Positions 24,165 through 32,610 of a DNA stretch of 48,403 nt are shown piece by piece (the first letter of the stretch is position 1; each line of letters begins with the position of its first letter). The notes below the pieces were generated by a model. That model had not been told where the DNA came from. It was given only the letters and a program-made list of their open reading frames with translations, and did no database searches. The position numbers and the translations under genes are program-made. Source of the stretch: BD1-7 clade bacterium (GTDB lineage Bacteria > Pseudomonadota > Gammaproteobacteria > Pseudomonadales > DT-91); the NCBI GenBank assembly GCA_902705865.1, contig CACSIO010000002.1:1-48403 (forward strand), written 5' to 3'.

Positions 24165-27098
24165 ATGGGGTCGTTCTCTTTAATGGGGAAAACAGTCGTA
24201 GCACTGTTTCTTATGGCAGCTAGCGGAGTCGCTTTATCTGCCGATGAATTTCGTCGTCAAACTACAGGAGTATCGTCTGCAAATGCAAACTCGTCACTTG
24301 GGACGATTTATGCGTTGTCTGATTATGGTGCTCAGAATGGTCTGTGTTCTCGTGATGCCCGCATCGAAATAAAAGGCGGCGATTGCTACTTTAATAACGA
24401 TGTAAATTTGAAAAAAATCACAAAAGGTAGCGGGTGTGGCGATGCAAAGGCAGAAGCCACACTGCGCACAAAAAGTGGTGCAAAAGTTGCTTGTAACATC
24501 GAGTATTATGCTGATCGTTCTTTTAGTAGTAAGACTTGGCCTCGGGAAATCATCAAGCTTAATCAAAAAGTCATTTGGCAGAACACTGGTGCGACGACTG
24601 CTATGTCGGGCTCCAATGCACCATTGAGCGCCGTTGCTAAAACGTCGGATTCGGTCGCAAATACCGGTATGGGCATTACATTTTCTCTTGCTTCTGGAAG
24701 CTCCGGTTGCTCAGTCAGCGGAACGACGGTTAACTTCACTTCTGCAGGTACATGTAAGGTTAGGGGAACAGCGGGCTCTAATTCTAATTTAAATTCGGCG
24801 ACCGCAGATCGCACTTGGAGTGTTTTCGGCGATGCTGATAATGATGGCAAGCACGATGGCGAAGATAACTGTATTAATGTGCCTAACGCCAGCCAGCTGA
24901 ACACCGATGGTGACTCTCAAGGAGACGCTTGTGATACTGACGATGATAATGATGGTAGCGCAGATACATCAGATAATTGCCCATTAGTATCCAACAACGA
25001 TCAGCTGAATACCGATGGCGACTCGCAAGGTAATGCTTGTGACAGCGATGATGACAACGATACTGTTGCTGATAACGCTGATAACTGCCCACTTGTCACT
25101 AACTCTAATCAAGCAAACAACGACGGCGATGCGCAAGGCGATGTTTGTGACAGCGACGACGACAACGATAGCGTTGCCGATGGTTCAGATAACTGTCAGT
25201 TTGTTGCTAATACCAATCAGATGGATATACCTGATAACGACGGTATTGGTAATGCTTGTGACTCCGATGATGACAATGACGGAACTGCTAATAATGCAGA
25301 CAACGATGCCGACAATGACGGTGTAGCGGATGCGGATGAGTTTGGTGGTGATCCGTATGCGGACAACGATAACGATGGCGTTCCTGCTTACTTGGATGAC
25401 AACGACAACAACGCGGCTATTGGAAACAATGATGGCAAGGTTGAATCCGAATTTGACCCTCGAGGTACGGGTACACCTGACTTCCTGAATCCAGCAGCAG
25501 ACAGTTCAGCAATTAGGCTGTATGTAGATAAAAAAGTTGATTCGAGCGGCAATGGTCAGAGCTGGGCGACTGCTTTCAAAACGCTAGAAGAAGGTATTAC
25601 CGCTGCAGTAGCCCCTGGTGATCAAATCTGGTTGGCTCAGGGTGTTTATACACCAGCATCTGGGCGATTCACTATTGGCCAAGCGATCAGCATTTATGGT
25701 GGTTTCTTCGGTAAAGGCACGGACTTTGACGGTGAAACGAAACTTAGCGAAGCCAAACTGTCGTTATATCCGACTGTCATCAGTGGTGATATCGGTGGCG
25801 ATGACACGAATAAGTTTGCCAACGGCATAACACCAACGGCCGATGATATTCAAGGTACGAATACAGATCTGATTCTGTTAATTCGAGATACCGGTGATGA
25901 GACTGTGCGTCTGGATAAGTTGTACTTCTCGGGTAGTGCTCGCACGGCTGCAAATAATCATGGCGGCGCGATCAAGATTGATACCAACTCGACTGTTGAA
26001 ATCACTAATGTGACTTTCCAGGGCAACCGGGTTTCTGGTGCTGATGCAGTCGGCGGTGCTTTGATGGTTGAAAACTCGAACGTCACGGTAAGTGATTCAA
26101 CGTTTGAATGGAACAAGTCAACCAGTGGTCGTGGTGGTGCGATTGGTGTATCTGGTAGCAGTACACTGACAATGGATCGCGTCACGGTTAACAACAACGT
26201 TTCAACCAATAGCGATGGTGCTAAAGCTGGTGGCGGTGCAATTTACGCAGTCGGCAATGGTGCTAACGTATTCCTAGTGAATTCAACGGTTACAGCAAAC
26301 ACGGCAACCAACAATGGCGGTGCTTTCTTTATCCGTGACGGTGCAACAGTTAACTGTGAATACTGTACAGTTGTGAATAACTCGTTGCTTGATACAACGT
26401 CTGGCTCTTGGGAGCGCAGCATTGTGTTGGGTGATTCCGGTGGTTCAACGGGTAACCTAGTTTTGTCTCGCAGCCTTGTTGTGAATGACGACGCTGGTGC
26501 AAATGACAGCAGCAAAAATGGTCGTACGATTCGTACCTATTCATCGTCGCAGATTACCGACAATGGCTACAACAGAATCGGTACTGATGGCAACGCTGGT
26601 GTTTACTACGCGGCGAATGGCGGTAATGAAACCAACTTTGCGATGACATTCAATAATGAAGTTGCTAGCGAAAAAACCAGTAAGGTGATGCCTGAAAATA
26701 CAGCAAGCAAGTTTGTAAATACTGTTTTGGGTAGTGATGGCGGTAATACCCGTACATTACCGATCATGGAATCCACGGTTAAAACAGACGACTATGCTGG
26801 TCTTCGTGATGTTATCCCTGCGGCTGAATGTAACATGGCGGATGAAGATCAACGCGGTTGGCATCGTCCATTTGGCAACGGCTGTGATGTTGGTGCCTTT
26901 GAATATACAGATGCCAACGGTTCTTGCTGGGATGATGGTGCAATAGATCGATCTTATGCAGGTACTGGCAACAACTTCTGCTTCAGTACAACCGGCGGCA
27001 CGATTGATAACATCATCAAAAATACCGTGATTGGTGAATTCCACCTCTGGTTGTCACTGGGTTTGTTAGGCCTTTGGGGCTTCAGACGTCGTATGTAA
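24165..27098 (+). CDS. secreted TSP3-repeat / right-handed beta-helix surface protein with C-terminal sorting tail
   Basis: A 977-residue exported protein. The signal peptide is residues 1-26 (ending GVALSA). An N-terminal Cys-rich domain (about 40-120) and an Ig-like region (about 130-220) come first. Next are 5-6 thrombospondin type 3 calcium-binding repeats (about 222-400), with motifs such as '[16 protein letters not shown]' and 'DNCPLV'. The second half (about 450-925) is a parallel beta-helix of the pectate-lyase-like type ('[17 protein letters not shown]', '[21 protein letters not shown]'), closing with 'CDVGAFEY', typical of choice-of-anchor Q proteins. The last 20 residues, '[17 protein letters not shown]', are a membrane helix plus basic tail like CTERM sorting signals. 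A terminator follows. Role: probable cell-surface adhesion or calcium-dependent structure. Confidence 0.88.
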   Translation: MGSFSLMGKTVVALFLMAASGVALSADEFRRQTTGVSSANANSSLGTIYALSDYGAQNGLCSRDARIEIKGGDCYFNNDVNLKKITKGSGCGDAKAEATLRTKSGAKVACNIEYYADRSFSSKTWPREIIKLNQKVIWQNTGATTAMSGSNAPLSAVAKTSDSVANTGMGITFSLASGSSGCSVSGTTVNFTSAGTCKVRGTAGSNSNLNSATADRTWSVFGDADNDGKHDGEDNCINVPNASQLNTDGDSQGDACDTDDDNDGSADTSDNCPLVSNNDQLNTDGDSQGNACDSDDDNDTVADNADNCPLVTNSNQANNDGDAQGDVCDSDDDNDSVADGSDNCQFVANTNQMDIPDNDGIGNACDSDDDNDGTANNADNDADNDGVADADEFGGDPYADNDNDGVPAYLDDNDNNAAIGNNDGKVESEFDPRGTGTPDFLNPAADSSAIRLYVDKKVDSSGNGQSWATAFKTLEEGITAAVAPGDQIWLAQGVYTPASGRFTIGQAISIYGGFFGKGTDFDGETKLSEAKLSLYPTVISGDIGGDDTNKFANGITPTADDIQGTNTDLILLIRDTGDETVRLDKLYFSGSARTAANNHGGAIKIDTNSTVEITNVTFQGNRVSGADAVGGALMVENSNVTVSDSTFEWNKSTSGRGGAIGVSGSSTLTMDRVTVNNNVSTNSDGAKAGGGAIYAVGNGANVFLVNSTVTANTATNNGGAFFIRDGATVNCEYCTVVNNSLLDTTSGSWERSIVLGDSGGSTGNLVLSRSLVVNDDAGANDSSKNGRTIRTYSSSQITDNGYNRIGTDGNAGVYYAANGGNETNFAMTFNNEVASEKTSKVMPENTASKFVNTVLGSDGGNTRTLPIMESTVKTDDYAGLRDVIPAAECNMADEDQRGWHRPFGNGCDVGAFEYTDANGSCWDDGAIDRSYAGTGNNFCFSTTGGTIDNIIKNTVIGEFHLWLSLGLLGLWGFRRRM

Positions 27099-27114
27099 AC
27101 TCGCCAGTGTTATA

Positions 27115-27143
27115 AAATACCGGGCACTGCCCGGTATTTTTTT
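27115..27143 (+). terminator. intrinsic terminator after the surface-protein gene
   Basis: AAATACCGGGC-act-GCCCGGTATTT, a perfect 11-bp stem followed by further T residues, 17 bases after the stop codon. It separates this gene from the two protease genes downstream, so those need their own promoter or read-through. Confidence 0.92.
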
Positions 27144-27231
27144 GCCTGCGTGATCCTGATCTCGATACTCTACATCCGTTGAAAAGCTGTTAGAATCACC
27201 CTGCTTTGTTCTTCTTAAGATGTGTTTACCT

Positions 27232-27810
27232 ATGTCAGATCAATTACCCCCGGATATTACCGGTTCATCAAAAAAAGTATCATCGATTTGGTTGTGGATG
27301 CCGCTGGCTCTAGGTTTTATGGTGATCGGTTGGTTGTTGCATACACATTACAACGCTGAGGAGCCGCTGCGAGAGGGCGCTGCGCCGTTGCCGATTGCCC
27401 ATGAAAGCGAGTATGAACGTACGGTTACGCTAAAAAGTGATGGTCAGGGGCATTATGTGTTTTCCGGGTATATCAATGATAAGCAGGTCAACTTTTTGCT
27501 AGATACGGGGGCGACGTCGGTGGCAGTGCCTGAGTCTTTAGCATCGTATCTTGGGCTATGGAAGCGCGGAGAATTAATTGCGCAAACGGCCAATGGCAAT
27601 GCCAAAGCCTGGACGACTCGTATCGATACCATCAGAGTTGGTAATATTGAGATGATGGATATCAGTGGCTCGATATTGCCGAATATGCAGGGTGACCAAA
27701 TATTGCTTGGGGTGAGCTTTTTGCGCAATGTTCGCCTTATGCAGGTGGGCAATGATTTACAGTTGGTGCAGAAAAAAGAAGGCACCTTATCGATGCCTTG
27801 GGATCAGTAA
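27232..27810 (+). CDS. membrane-anchored retropepsin-like aspartic protease
   Basis: A 192-residue protein with one membrane segment (about residues 19-37) and a periplasmic domain of the clan AA, TIGR02281-type aspartic protease family. The catalytic motif is 'FLLDTGATSVAVP' (Asp91-Thr-Gly), followed by 'GNIEMMDISGSILPNMQGDQ' and 'LLGVSFLRNVRLMQ', the usual second half of this domain. One Asp per chain implies action as a dimer. Starts at 27220 and 27232 are both possible, neither with a strong ribosome binding site; I chose the second. It stands between the surface protein and the rhomboid gene. Substrates in this family are largely unknown. Confidence 0.85.
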   Translation: MSDQLPPDITGSSKKVSSIWLWMPLALGFMVIGWLLHTHYNAEEPLREGAAPLPIAHESEYERTVTLKSDGQGHYVFSGYINDKQVNFLLDTGATSVAVPESLASYLGLWKRGELIAQTANGNAKAWTTRIDTIRVGNIEMMDISGSILPNMQGDQILLGVSFLRNVRLMQVGNDLQLVQKKEGTLSMPWDQ

Positions 27811-27888
27811 AACCGAGCAACGTTGCCGCGGGCAGATGTTTGGTTGTTACAAAAGAGCTTAATTCAGTGAACGAATAAAGGAATGCAT

Positions 27889-28464
27889 ATGACTCGCTCG
27901 GGCACGTCTGAAAAAGCAATGAGTCGTTTTACAGCAGCAACGGTGTTTGTGGCTGCGGTTTGGGGTATTTCCATACTGGGTTTTGCCGGTTTTCTGGATG
28001 TGATCCCCAAGTTGTATCCGCGGCATGTCAGTGGTTTGTGGGGTATTGCGACCATGCCATTTTTGCATGTAGATATCCCTCACTTACTATCTAACACGTT
28101 GCCACTTGTTGTCTTTTCGGTGTTAATTTCGTTGCGCGGAAATAGCCGCTTTATCGAGGTGACATTGATGATCATGGTTATCGGGGGAGGGCTGCTTTGG
28201 GTCTTCGGAAGACCCTATTACCATGTAGGGGCCAGCGGCCTGATTTTTGGTTATTTTGGCTATTTGTTAATGCGCAGTTGGTATTCACCGAGTCTTTCTT
28301 CGGTGGTTATTTCTGTGGCTGTTATTTTGATTTATGGCGGTTTGATTTGGGGAATCCTCCCACAAGGCCGTAACGTATCTTGGGATGGTCATTTGATGGG
28401 GTTGATTGCTGGAGTTCTTGTGGCTCGCTTGTCGTCAACCCGCCATTCAGGCAATAAACGTTGA
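27889..28464 (+). CDS. rhomboid-family intramembrane serine protease
   Basis: A 191-residue protein with six likely membrane segments. The catalytic serine is Ser116 in 'HVGASGLIFGYFGYLL' and the catalytic His168 lies in 'SWDGHLMGLIAG'. The oxyanion residues His65 and Asn69 are in 'HLLSNT'. The ATG at 27889 is chosen over 27883 because AAGGA is 6 bases before it and touches the earlier ATG. Rhomboids cut membrane helices of partner proteins, and the rhombosortase subgroup processes GlyGly-CTERM surface proteins. This one looks like a general GlpG-like type. The nearby surface protein with a C-terminal helix and Arg tail is a candidate substrate; that link is inference. Confidence 0.9.
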   Translation: MTRSGTSEKAMSRFTAATVFVAAVWGISILGFAGFLDVIPKLYPRHVSGLWGIATMPFLHVDIPHLLSNTLPLVVFSVLISLRGNSRFIEVTLMIMVIGGGLLWVFGRPYYHVGASGLIFGYFGYLLMRSWYSPSLSSVVISVAVILIYGGLIWGILPQGRNVSWDGHLMGLIAGVLVARLSSTRHSGNKR

Positions 28465-28587
28465 TGGTAATTGAGGGCGTTTGTTCAGCGCCTTGCTACC
28501 TTCTTGCTATCGATTTGTAGCGATTGAGTTTTTCCTTTCTTTCCTCGCCTTGCCTATTAGCCTCGGGCTCACAGGTTTATGAACTCA

Positions 28588-29388
28588 TCAAGGGCAGCGG
28601 AAATCCTGTTCTGTCATGATATCGAGCCCGCAAGGGAGTGCGCTAATCCATTTGAGAAAATCATCGACCATGGGTTTACCGATAAAGGGGCTACCATGCT
28701 GCGGAACAATCATCTCGACATCCATTGACGAGACCATGTTTGCCCATAAACGGCAGGCTTTGTTGGACGCCATATAGCGTTGATGAAATCCTTCCATGTG
28801 GGGAATATGGGCTTTGAAATCAGTAACGGGTTGATTGGCGTCATCGTCGACGAGTGATGCGCCCATATCACCAGAGAACAGTATTTTGGAAACCGGATCG
28901 TAAAACTGAAAATTACCGACAGAATGTAGAAAGTGTGCCGGAACAACCTTGATCTCTGAGCGGCCAAAATCAATGCATGTGCCCTGATCGGGTACTGAAA
29001 TAATCCGTTCTTCAATATTACTGTTAATGCGGTTAGTAACGAAGGTTGATGCTAAGTGCGGAAGGAACCGTGACCACAGTTTGGATGTAACGATCTTGCA
29101 GTCGGTATGCATTATCCAGCGTGGCAGGGAGGCAATGATATCCGGGTCTTGATGGGATGCAAAAATATAGTCGAGATGGCCTACATCCACGCGTTTACTC
29201 AGTTCAATTGATAGCGGGGTGTAGGTTAAATCGCCACCGGGGTCGATAAGTGCTGCACGGCCTTCGTCAATAATAAGAAACTGGTTGGCCTGGATGCCGT
29301 GGCCGGCAACCAAATGCGTGAATGCAATGCAGGTATGGCCGTCTTTTTCATACAGTATTGTGGCGTCGTCTTCGAGTATAAGTGGCAT
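28588..29388 (-). CDS. ODP-type oxygen-binding di-iron protein (metallo-beta-lactamase fold)
   Basis: A 266-residue metallo-beta-lactamase-fold protein close to the di-iron domain of flavodiiron proteins, without the flavodoxin part. Metal ligands are His79, Asp81 and Asp83 ('SHQDPD'), His152 or His155 ('AHFLHSVGN'), Asp174 ('SGDMGAS') and His231 ('PQHG'). Flavodiiron proteins use His79-x-Glu81-x-Asp83, so Asp replaces Glu at 81. ODP proteins bind O2 and can act as oxygen sensors, for instance with chemoreceptors or diguanylate cyclases. The start at 29388 removes 25 poorly conserved residues of the longer frame. A perfect FNR/Anr box lies 62 bases upstream, pointing to induction at low oxygen. 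Confidence 0.85.
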   Translation of the reverse strand: MPLILEDDATILYEKDGHTCIAFTHLVAGHGIQANQFLIIDEGRAALIDPGGDLTYTPLSIELSKRVDVGHLDYIFASHQDPDIIASLPRWIMHTDCKIVTSKLWSRFLPHLASTFVTNRINSNIEERIISVPDQGTCIDFGRSEIKVVPAHFLHSVGNFQFYDPVSKILFSGDMGASLVDDDANQPVTDFKAHIPHMEGFHQRYMASNKACRLWANMVSSMDVEMIVPQHGSPFIGKPMVDDFLKWISALPCGLDIMTEQDFRCP

Positions 29389-29422
29389 TGTTGTCGTCCG
29401 AGCAGTGGCACAAAGCGAATGA

Positions 29423-29463
29423 AATATAGGTGGGTACCGGCTTTTTGATTTGATGCATATCAA
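29423..29463 (-). promoter_or_regulatory. FNR/Anr-dependent class II promoter
   Basis: TTGAT-GCAT-ATCAA (29450-29463) is a perfect FNR/Anr consensus box. On the minus strand a -10 hexamer TATATT lies at 29428-29423. The distance from box centre to -10 centre is about 31 bases, close to the spacing of class II FNR promoters (box at about -41.5). The predicted transcript would start near 29416 and lead into the ODP gene at 29388. Confidence 0.75.
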
Positions 29464-29734
29464 ATTAGCGCTTTATGTTATAAAACAGCAGGTTCCCTAA
29501 CTTATTAGCTATTGGTTGCCTGAGAACTGTAGCACTGGATTTAACTTTTATGCGTGTCTCGGCAAATCGATCGTATGTGTTCGAGCACTGGCACTTGTTT
29601 TAGTCGAAATGCGTCAGCTCGGTACATCTTGCAAATTTCTCAGTTGTGATTTGTCTGTTAGAGTTTGCCTGATAGAATCATCACGTTTTTGACGGTGTCT
29701 CCAACGGAATTATTATTGTTTATAGGGTCTTTTT
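29464..29734. other. intergenic region between ODP and M48 genes
   Basis: About 270 bases with no gene, upstream of the FNR box. It should carry the promoter of the M48 protease gene on the plus strand; AGGG lies just before its ATG. Nothing else was recognised. Confidence 0.35.
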
Positions 29735-30574
29735 ATGCGGATCGGCATGTTGAATTTTAATCAATACCTTACTCAGCCACTGAGAGTAGTTGTTGCTGTG
29801 TCGACGTTATTGTTGGCGACAGCCTGTTCGACATCACCCACCGGCCGTAATCAGATGATCTTGGTCAGTGATGGTCAGATGAATGAAATGGGTAAGGCCA
29901 GCTTTGCACAGATGAAAAGCGATAATCCGCCATCGATAGACAAAGCCTTTAATGACTATGTGATGTGTCTGAGCACCCCACTGCTGAAAGCAGCCGGAGA
30001 GAACCCAAGCGAATGGGAGGTCAAAGTCTTTGACGATGATTCACCCAATGCCTTTGCTTTACCCGGTAAAAAAATTGGCGTACATACTGGCATGATTAGT
30101 TTGGCCGAAACACCCGATCAATTGGCGGCAGTTATCGGTCATGAAATCGGTCACGTACAGGCAAAACACGGCGCAGAACGTGTCTCTATGGGGATGGCTA
30201 CACAAACGGCTCAACAAGTCAGTGCTGTGGCATTAAACGGTGTTGAGTATGGCGATTACGCATTAGCCGCTATCGGCGTTGGTGCGCAATATGGCCTTAT
30301 TTTGCCGTATAGCCGCACGCATGAGACAGAAGCCGATTACATTGGTTTGCTGATCATGGCGAAAGCCGGTTTTAACCCTGACCAGGCAGTGGCTCTTTGG
30401 CAAAAAATGAAGCAGTCATCCGGTGGCAATGCACCGCCGGAATTTCTATCGACACATCCGGCTCATGGCACACGTATTCGTGATCTTGGTAACAAGCAGG
30501 CAGAAGCGCGTGAGCTGTATCAAAAAGCGATTGCTCAAGGTGTCGTTGTTGATTGCATAAAACCCGAATTTTGA
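29735..30574 (+). CDS. M48-family metalloprotease lipoprotein (LoiP/YggG-like)
   Basis: A 279-residue predicted lipoprotein. The lipobox 'LLATAC' places the lipidated Cys31 after the signal peptide, so the mature protein is membrane-anchored on the periplasmic side. The zinc site is 'HEIGH' (136-140) plus the third ligand Glu197 in 'HETEADYIG'. 'NAFALPGKKIGVHTGM' and 'LSTHPAHGTRI' are other M48 hallmarks. The size and lipid anchor fit LoiP (YggG), an outer-membrane quality-control protease. Start could also be the ATG at 29747. It opens a run of plus-strand genes extending to 34035, with gaps of 27-175 bases. Confidence 0.9.
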   Translation: MRIGMLNFNQYLTQPLRVVVAVSTLLLATACSTSPTGRNQMILVSDGQMNEMGKASFAQMKSDNPPSIDKAFNDYVMCLSTPLLKAAGENPSEWEVKVFDDDSPNAFALPGKKIGVHTGMISLAETPDQLAAVIGHEIGHVQAKHGAERVSMGMATQTAQQVSAVALNGVEYGDYALAAIGVGAQYGLILPYSRTHETEADYIGLLIMAKAGFNPDQAVALWQKMKQSSGGNAPPEFLSTHPAHGTRIRDLGNKQAEARELYQKAIAQGVVVDCIKPEF

Positions 30575-30605
30575 CGGCCAAACATTGAGCCGGGAGTAGC
30601 AGGTT

Positions 30606-30869
30606 ATGATGATTCAGGAAGTGGCAGGTAATGCGCATAAAAACTGCTCGGTGTGCGGTACACGCAGAGCATCTGCGTTATGGATGGCATTTGACGGCGA
30701 ATTACTCTGTTGCGAGCATTGTGGATTGAAGCATTTGCCTCAGTTGATTGCTGATGCCGTTGTTGCTGAACAGGGGAGTGATATCGAACACGCCAAAGCC
30801 CTTATGATTGAGCGTTTTGACCGTGCGGTCGAGCACGCGAATGCAAGAATTCAGGCGAAGGGTAGTTAA
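30606..30869 (+). CDS. small zinc-ribbon-like hypothetical protein
   Basis: An 87-residue protein with two Cys pairs, 'CSVCGTRRAS' and 'CCEHCGLKHLP', spaced as in a zinc ribbon, followed by a charged helix to the C-terminus. It is cytoplasmic. It follows the M48 gene at 31 bases on the same strand and is probably co-transcribed. No family is recognised; nucleic-acid or protein binding through the metal-held knuckle is a guess. Confidence 0.65.
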   Translation: MMIQEVAGNAHKNCSVCGTRRASALWMAFDGELLCCEHCGLKHLPQLIADAVVAEQGSDIEHAKALMIERFDRAVEHANARIQAKGS

Positions 30870-30944
30870 TTTTCGAATAGTACGGTGCCTTAAACATGGC
30901 ACTGGCAATGCGGTGTGAATTGTTCATGGCGCTAGGTATCTGAT

Positions 30945-31448
30945 ATGCAATATCCCGATAAATACACACTGATCGAGCAGTTACAGCTTGAGTCTCATCA
31001 AGAGGGCGGATACTTCCGCCGCACCTTTGCGTCAGGGTTTAGCCAATCTGTGGAATGGAGTGCAGATACTCGGCCTGCGGCGTCGTCTATCTACTATTTG
31101 CTGACAGACGAACAACCAACCGGCCACTGGCATCGCAATCGTTCCGATATCATGCATTATTTTCAGCTGGGAGCACCGTTGCACTACCACACGATCTCCC
31201 CCACCGGAGAATACCAGCATGTTGTGTTAGGGCCGGATTTGGCTAATGGGCATCAATTGCAGTTATTGGTGCCGGGTGGTTATTGGAAGGCCAGCCATCT
31301 TCCACGTGGCGAATACGGACTCATCAGCGAAGCTGTTGTACCCGGTTTTGTTGTTGAGGATATGGATTTTGCAACGGCTGATGATATTGCGGATTTGGTC
31401 GAACCTGTGGATTTAAGAGCGTTGTCTGCATTTGTTCGAGGTTTGTAA
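30945..31448 (+). CDS. cupin protein, DUF985 family
   Basis: A 167-residue single-domain cupin. 'LIEQLQLESHQEGGYFRRTF' (about residues 8-27), 'SSIYYLLTDEQPTGHWHRN' (48-66) and 'DIMHYFQLGAPLHYHTI' are the DUF985 (Cupin_5) signatures. 'GEYGLISEAVVPGFVVEDMDF' is the usual C-terminal motif. The His residues in 'HWHR' and 'HYH' could bind metal. DUF985 members have been linked to sugar-like epimerase folds, but their reaction is unknown. It lies in the plus-strand run after the zinc-ribbon gene. Confidence 0.88.
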   Translation: MQYPDKYTLIEQLQLESHQEGGYFRRTFASGFSQSVEWSADTRPAASSIYYLLTDEQPTGHWHRNRSDIMHYFQLGAPLHYHTISPTGEYQHVVLGPDLANGHQLQLLVPGGYWKASHLPRGEYGLISEAVVPGFVVEDMDFATADDIADLVEPVDLRALSAFVRGL

Positions 31449-31487
31449 GTTGCAGGTAGTGTATGGGTGGCGCGGAGTGATTGTTTG

Positions 31488-31991
31488 ATGACATCTTCCG
31501 GAGTATTTCCTCCAGGCGGCTTTGGTAATCATTCAGCCACTGTGCGTGTTTATCTGCCTAATCCGCCGCCGGTAAACCCGTTTAATTACCCTGAAAAAAT
31601 ACGGCCATTGTCGGTTGCTGATCAGCATGTGATTGTTACCGAGAGCGGTAATCACTGGCGCAAAATTTTTGTGATTCTCGCCAAGTTAGGGTTAAAATTT
31701 CGCGATGAAGGTGATGACTGGCGAGCATACCGGGCTTCGCGTTTACTGAGTGCTGACGGTGAAATGGCGGTGCTTTTTTCACCACCGAATGAAAACTTTG
31801 GCGGCGTTCACATCGTTGCTGGCAAGGCATGTGCTGAATTATTGGGGGTCGCTGATAACGTTGTTTGGCTGGATCGATATTTTGCCGTTGATAAGGTCGC
31901 GAGGTTGATCGTTTGCCCTTATCTGGATTATCGTCAGCTATCCGATGCGCGACTCGATAGACTGTTAGAGTTGGTTGCTTCCTTGCGGTAA
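31488..31991 (+). CDS. hypothetical protein, resembles DUF6942 family
   Basis: A 167-residue soluble protein. Sequences such as 'TESGNHWRKIFVILAKL', 'DWRAYRASRLLS', 'MAVLFSPPNENFGGVHIVAG' and 'VICPYLDYRQLSD' look like a family of gammaproteobacterial unknowns that I recall as DUF6942. This is memory, not a search. The ATG at 31488 has GGAG about 10 bases before it; a GTG frame begins at 31467. It follows the cupin gene closely, suggesting co-transcription. No catalytic motif is evident. Confidence 0.65.
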   Translation: MTSSGVFPPGGFGNHSATVRVYLPNPPPVNPFNYPEKIRPLSVADQHVIVTESGNHWRKIFVILAKLGLKFRDEGDDWRAYRASRLLSADGEMAVLFSPPNENFGGVHIVAGKACAELLGVADNVVWLDRYFAVDKVARLIVCPYLDYRQLSDARLDRLLELVASLR

Positions 31992-32166
31992 CCTTGATTC
32001 ATCCAGCTTGTGGGTGATTGCATGGTCGGCTTCTATCCTTCATCCCTCTGGTTTCTATCAACATTGGCTTGATCATCCATCATTCGGCTGAGCCGTTTTC
32101 GAATCACGCGTTTAGAATGAAAAGCGCTATAGTTGCAGATATACAATCCCATAAAAGGAGTTATGT

Positions 32167-32583
32167 GTGGTGAAAAAACTCATTGTTCTTTGTTTTCTAA
32201 TGATACCGATGCTCGGTGTGGCAGCAGATAACAGTGCTTATGATAAGCCGATTGTGATCAGCTCGTTATTGAAAAAACCCCTGGTCGCTGTGCTCCGAGG
32301 CATGAATGACCATGGCTGGATTGTTAAAGATCAGAAGCCTGGCCAAGTTGTTGCGCTGTTAGATTATCGTCAGCGCCAAATCACTGTAGATATCAACTAC
32401 ACCAAGAGTGAGATCAGCTTTGCGCCGGTAAGTAGCCGTAAACTCAATTGCAGTGGTACGGCAGAGCAGTGCCCGATTGAAGATGCCTATTATCAAGCAT
32501 GGCGCAGCAACTTACGGTCGAGTATAAAAAACGCCGCTGACGATATGACGAAGAAAGCGATGAAGGCGCTCGAAAAAGAGTAA
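32167..32583 (+). CDS. small periplasmic protein of unknown function
   Basis: A 138-residue protein with a signal peptide (residues 1-20, ending LGVAA). The mature part holds 'ALRGMNDHGW'-like sequence ('VLRGMNDHGWIVKDQKPGQV') followed by 'QRQITVDINYTKSEISFA', a pattern of small alpha/beta exported proteins. It ends in a lysine-rich helix. The start is GTG with AAGGAG 6 bases upstream (32157-32160); the nearby ATG at 32163 is out of frame. It precedes the cytochrome/propeller gene by 27 bases and is probably its operon partner. Confidence 0.7.
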   Translation: MVKKLIVLCFLMIPMLGVAADNSAYDKPIVISSLLKKPLVAVLRGMNDHGWIVKDQKPGQVVALLDYRQRQITVDINYTKSEISFAPVSSRKLNCSGTAEQCPIEDAYYQAWRSNLRSSIKNAADDMTKKAMKALEKE

Positions 32584-32610
32584 ATACACCCAGTTCTGTC
32601 GGAGGCAACG

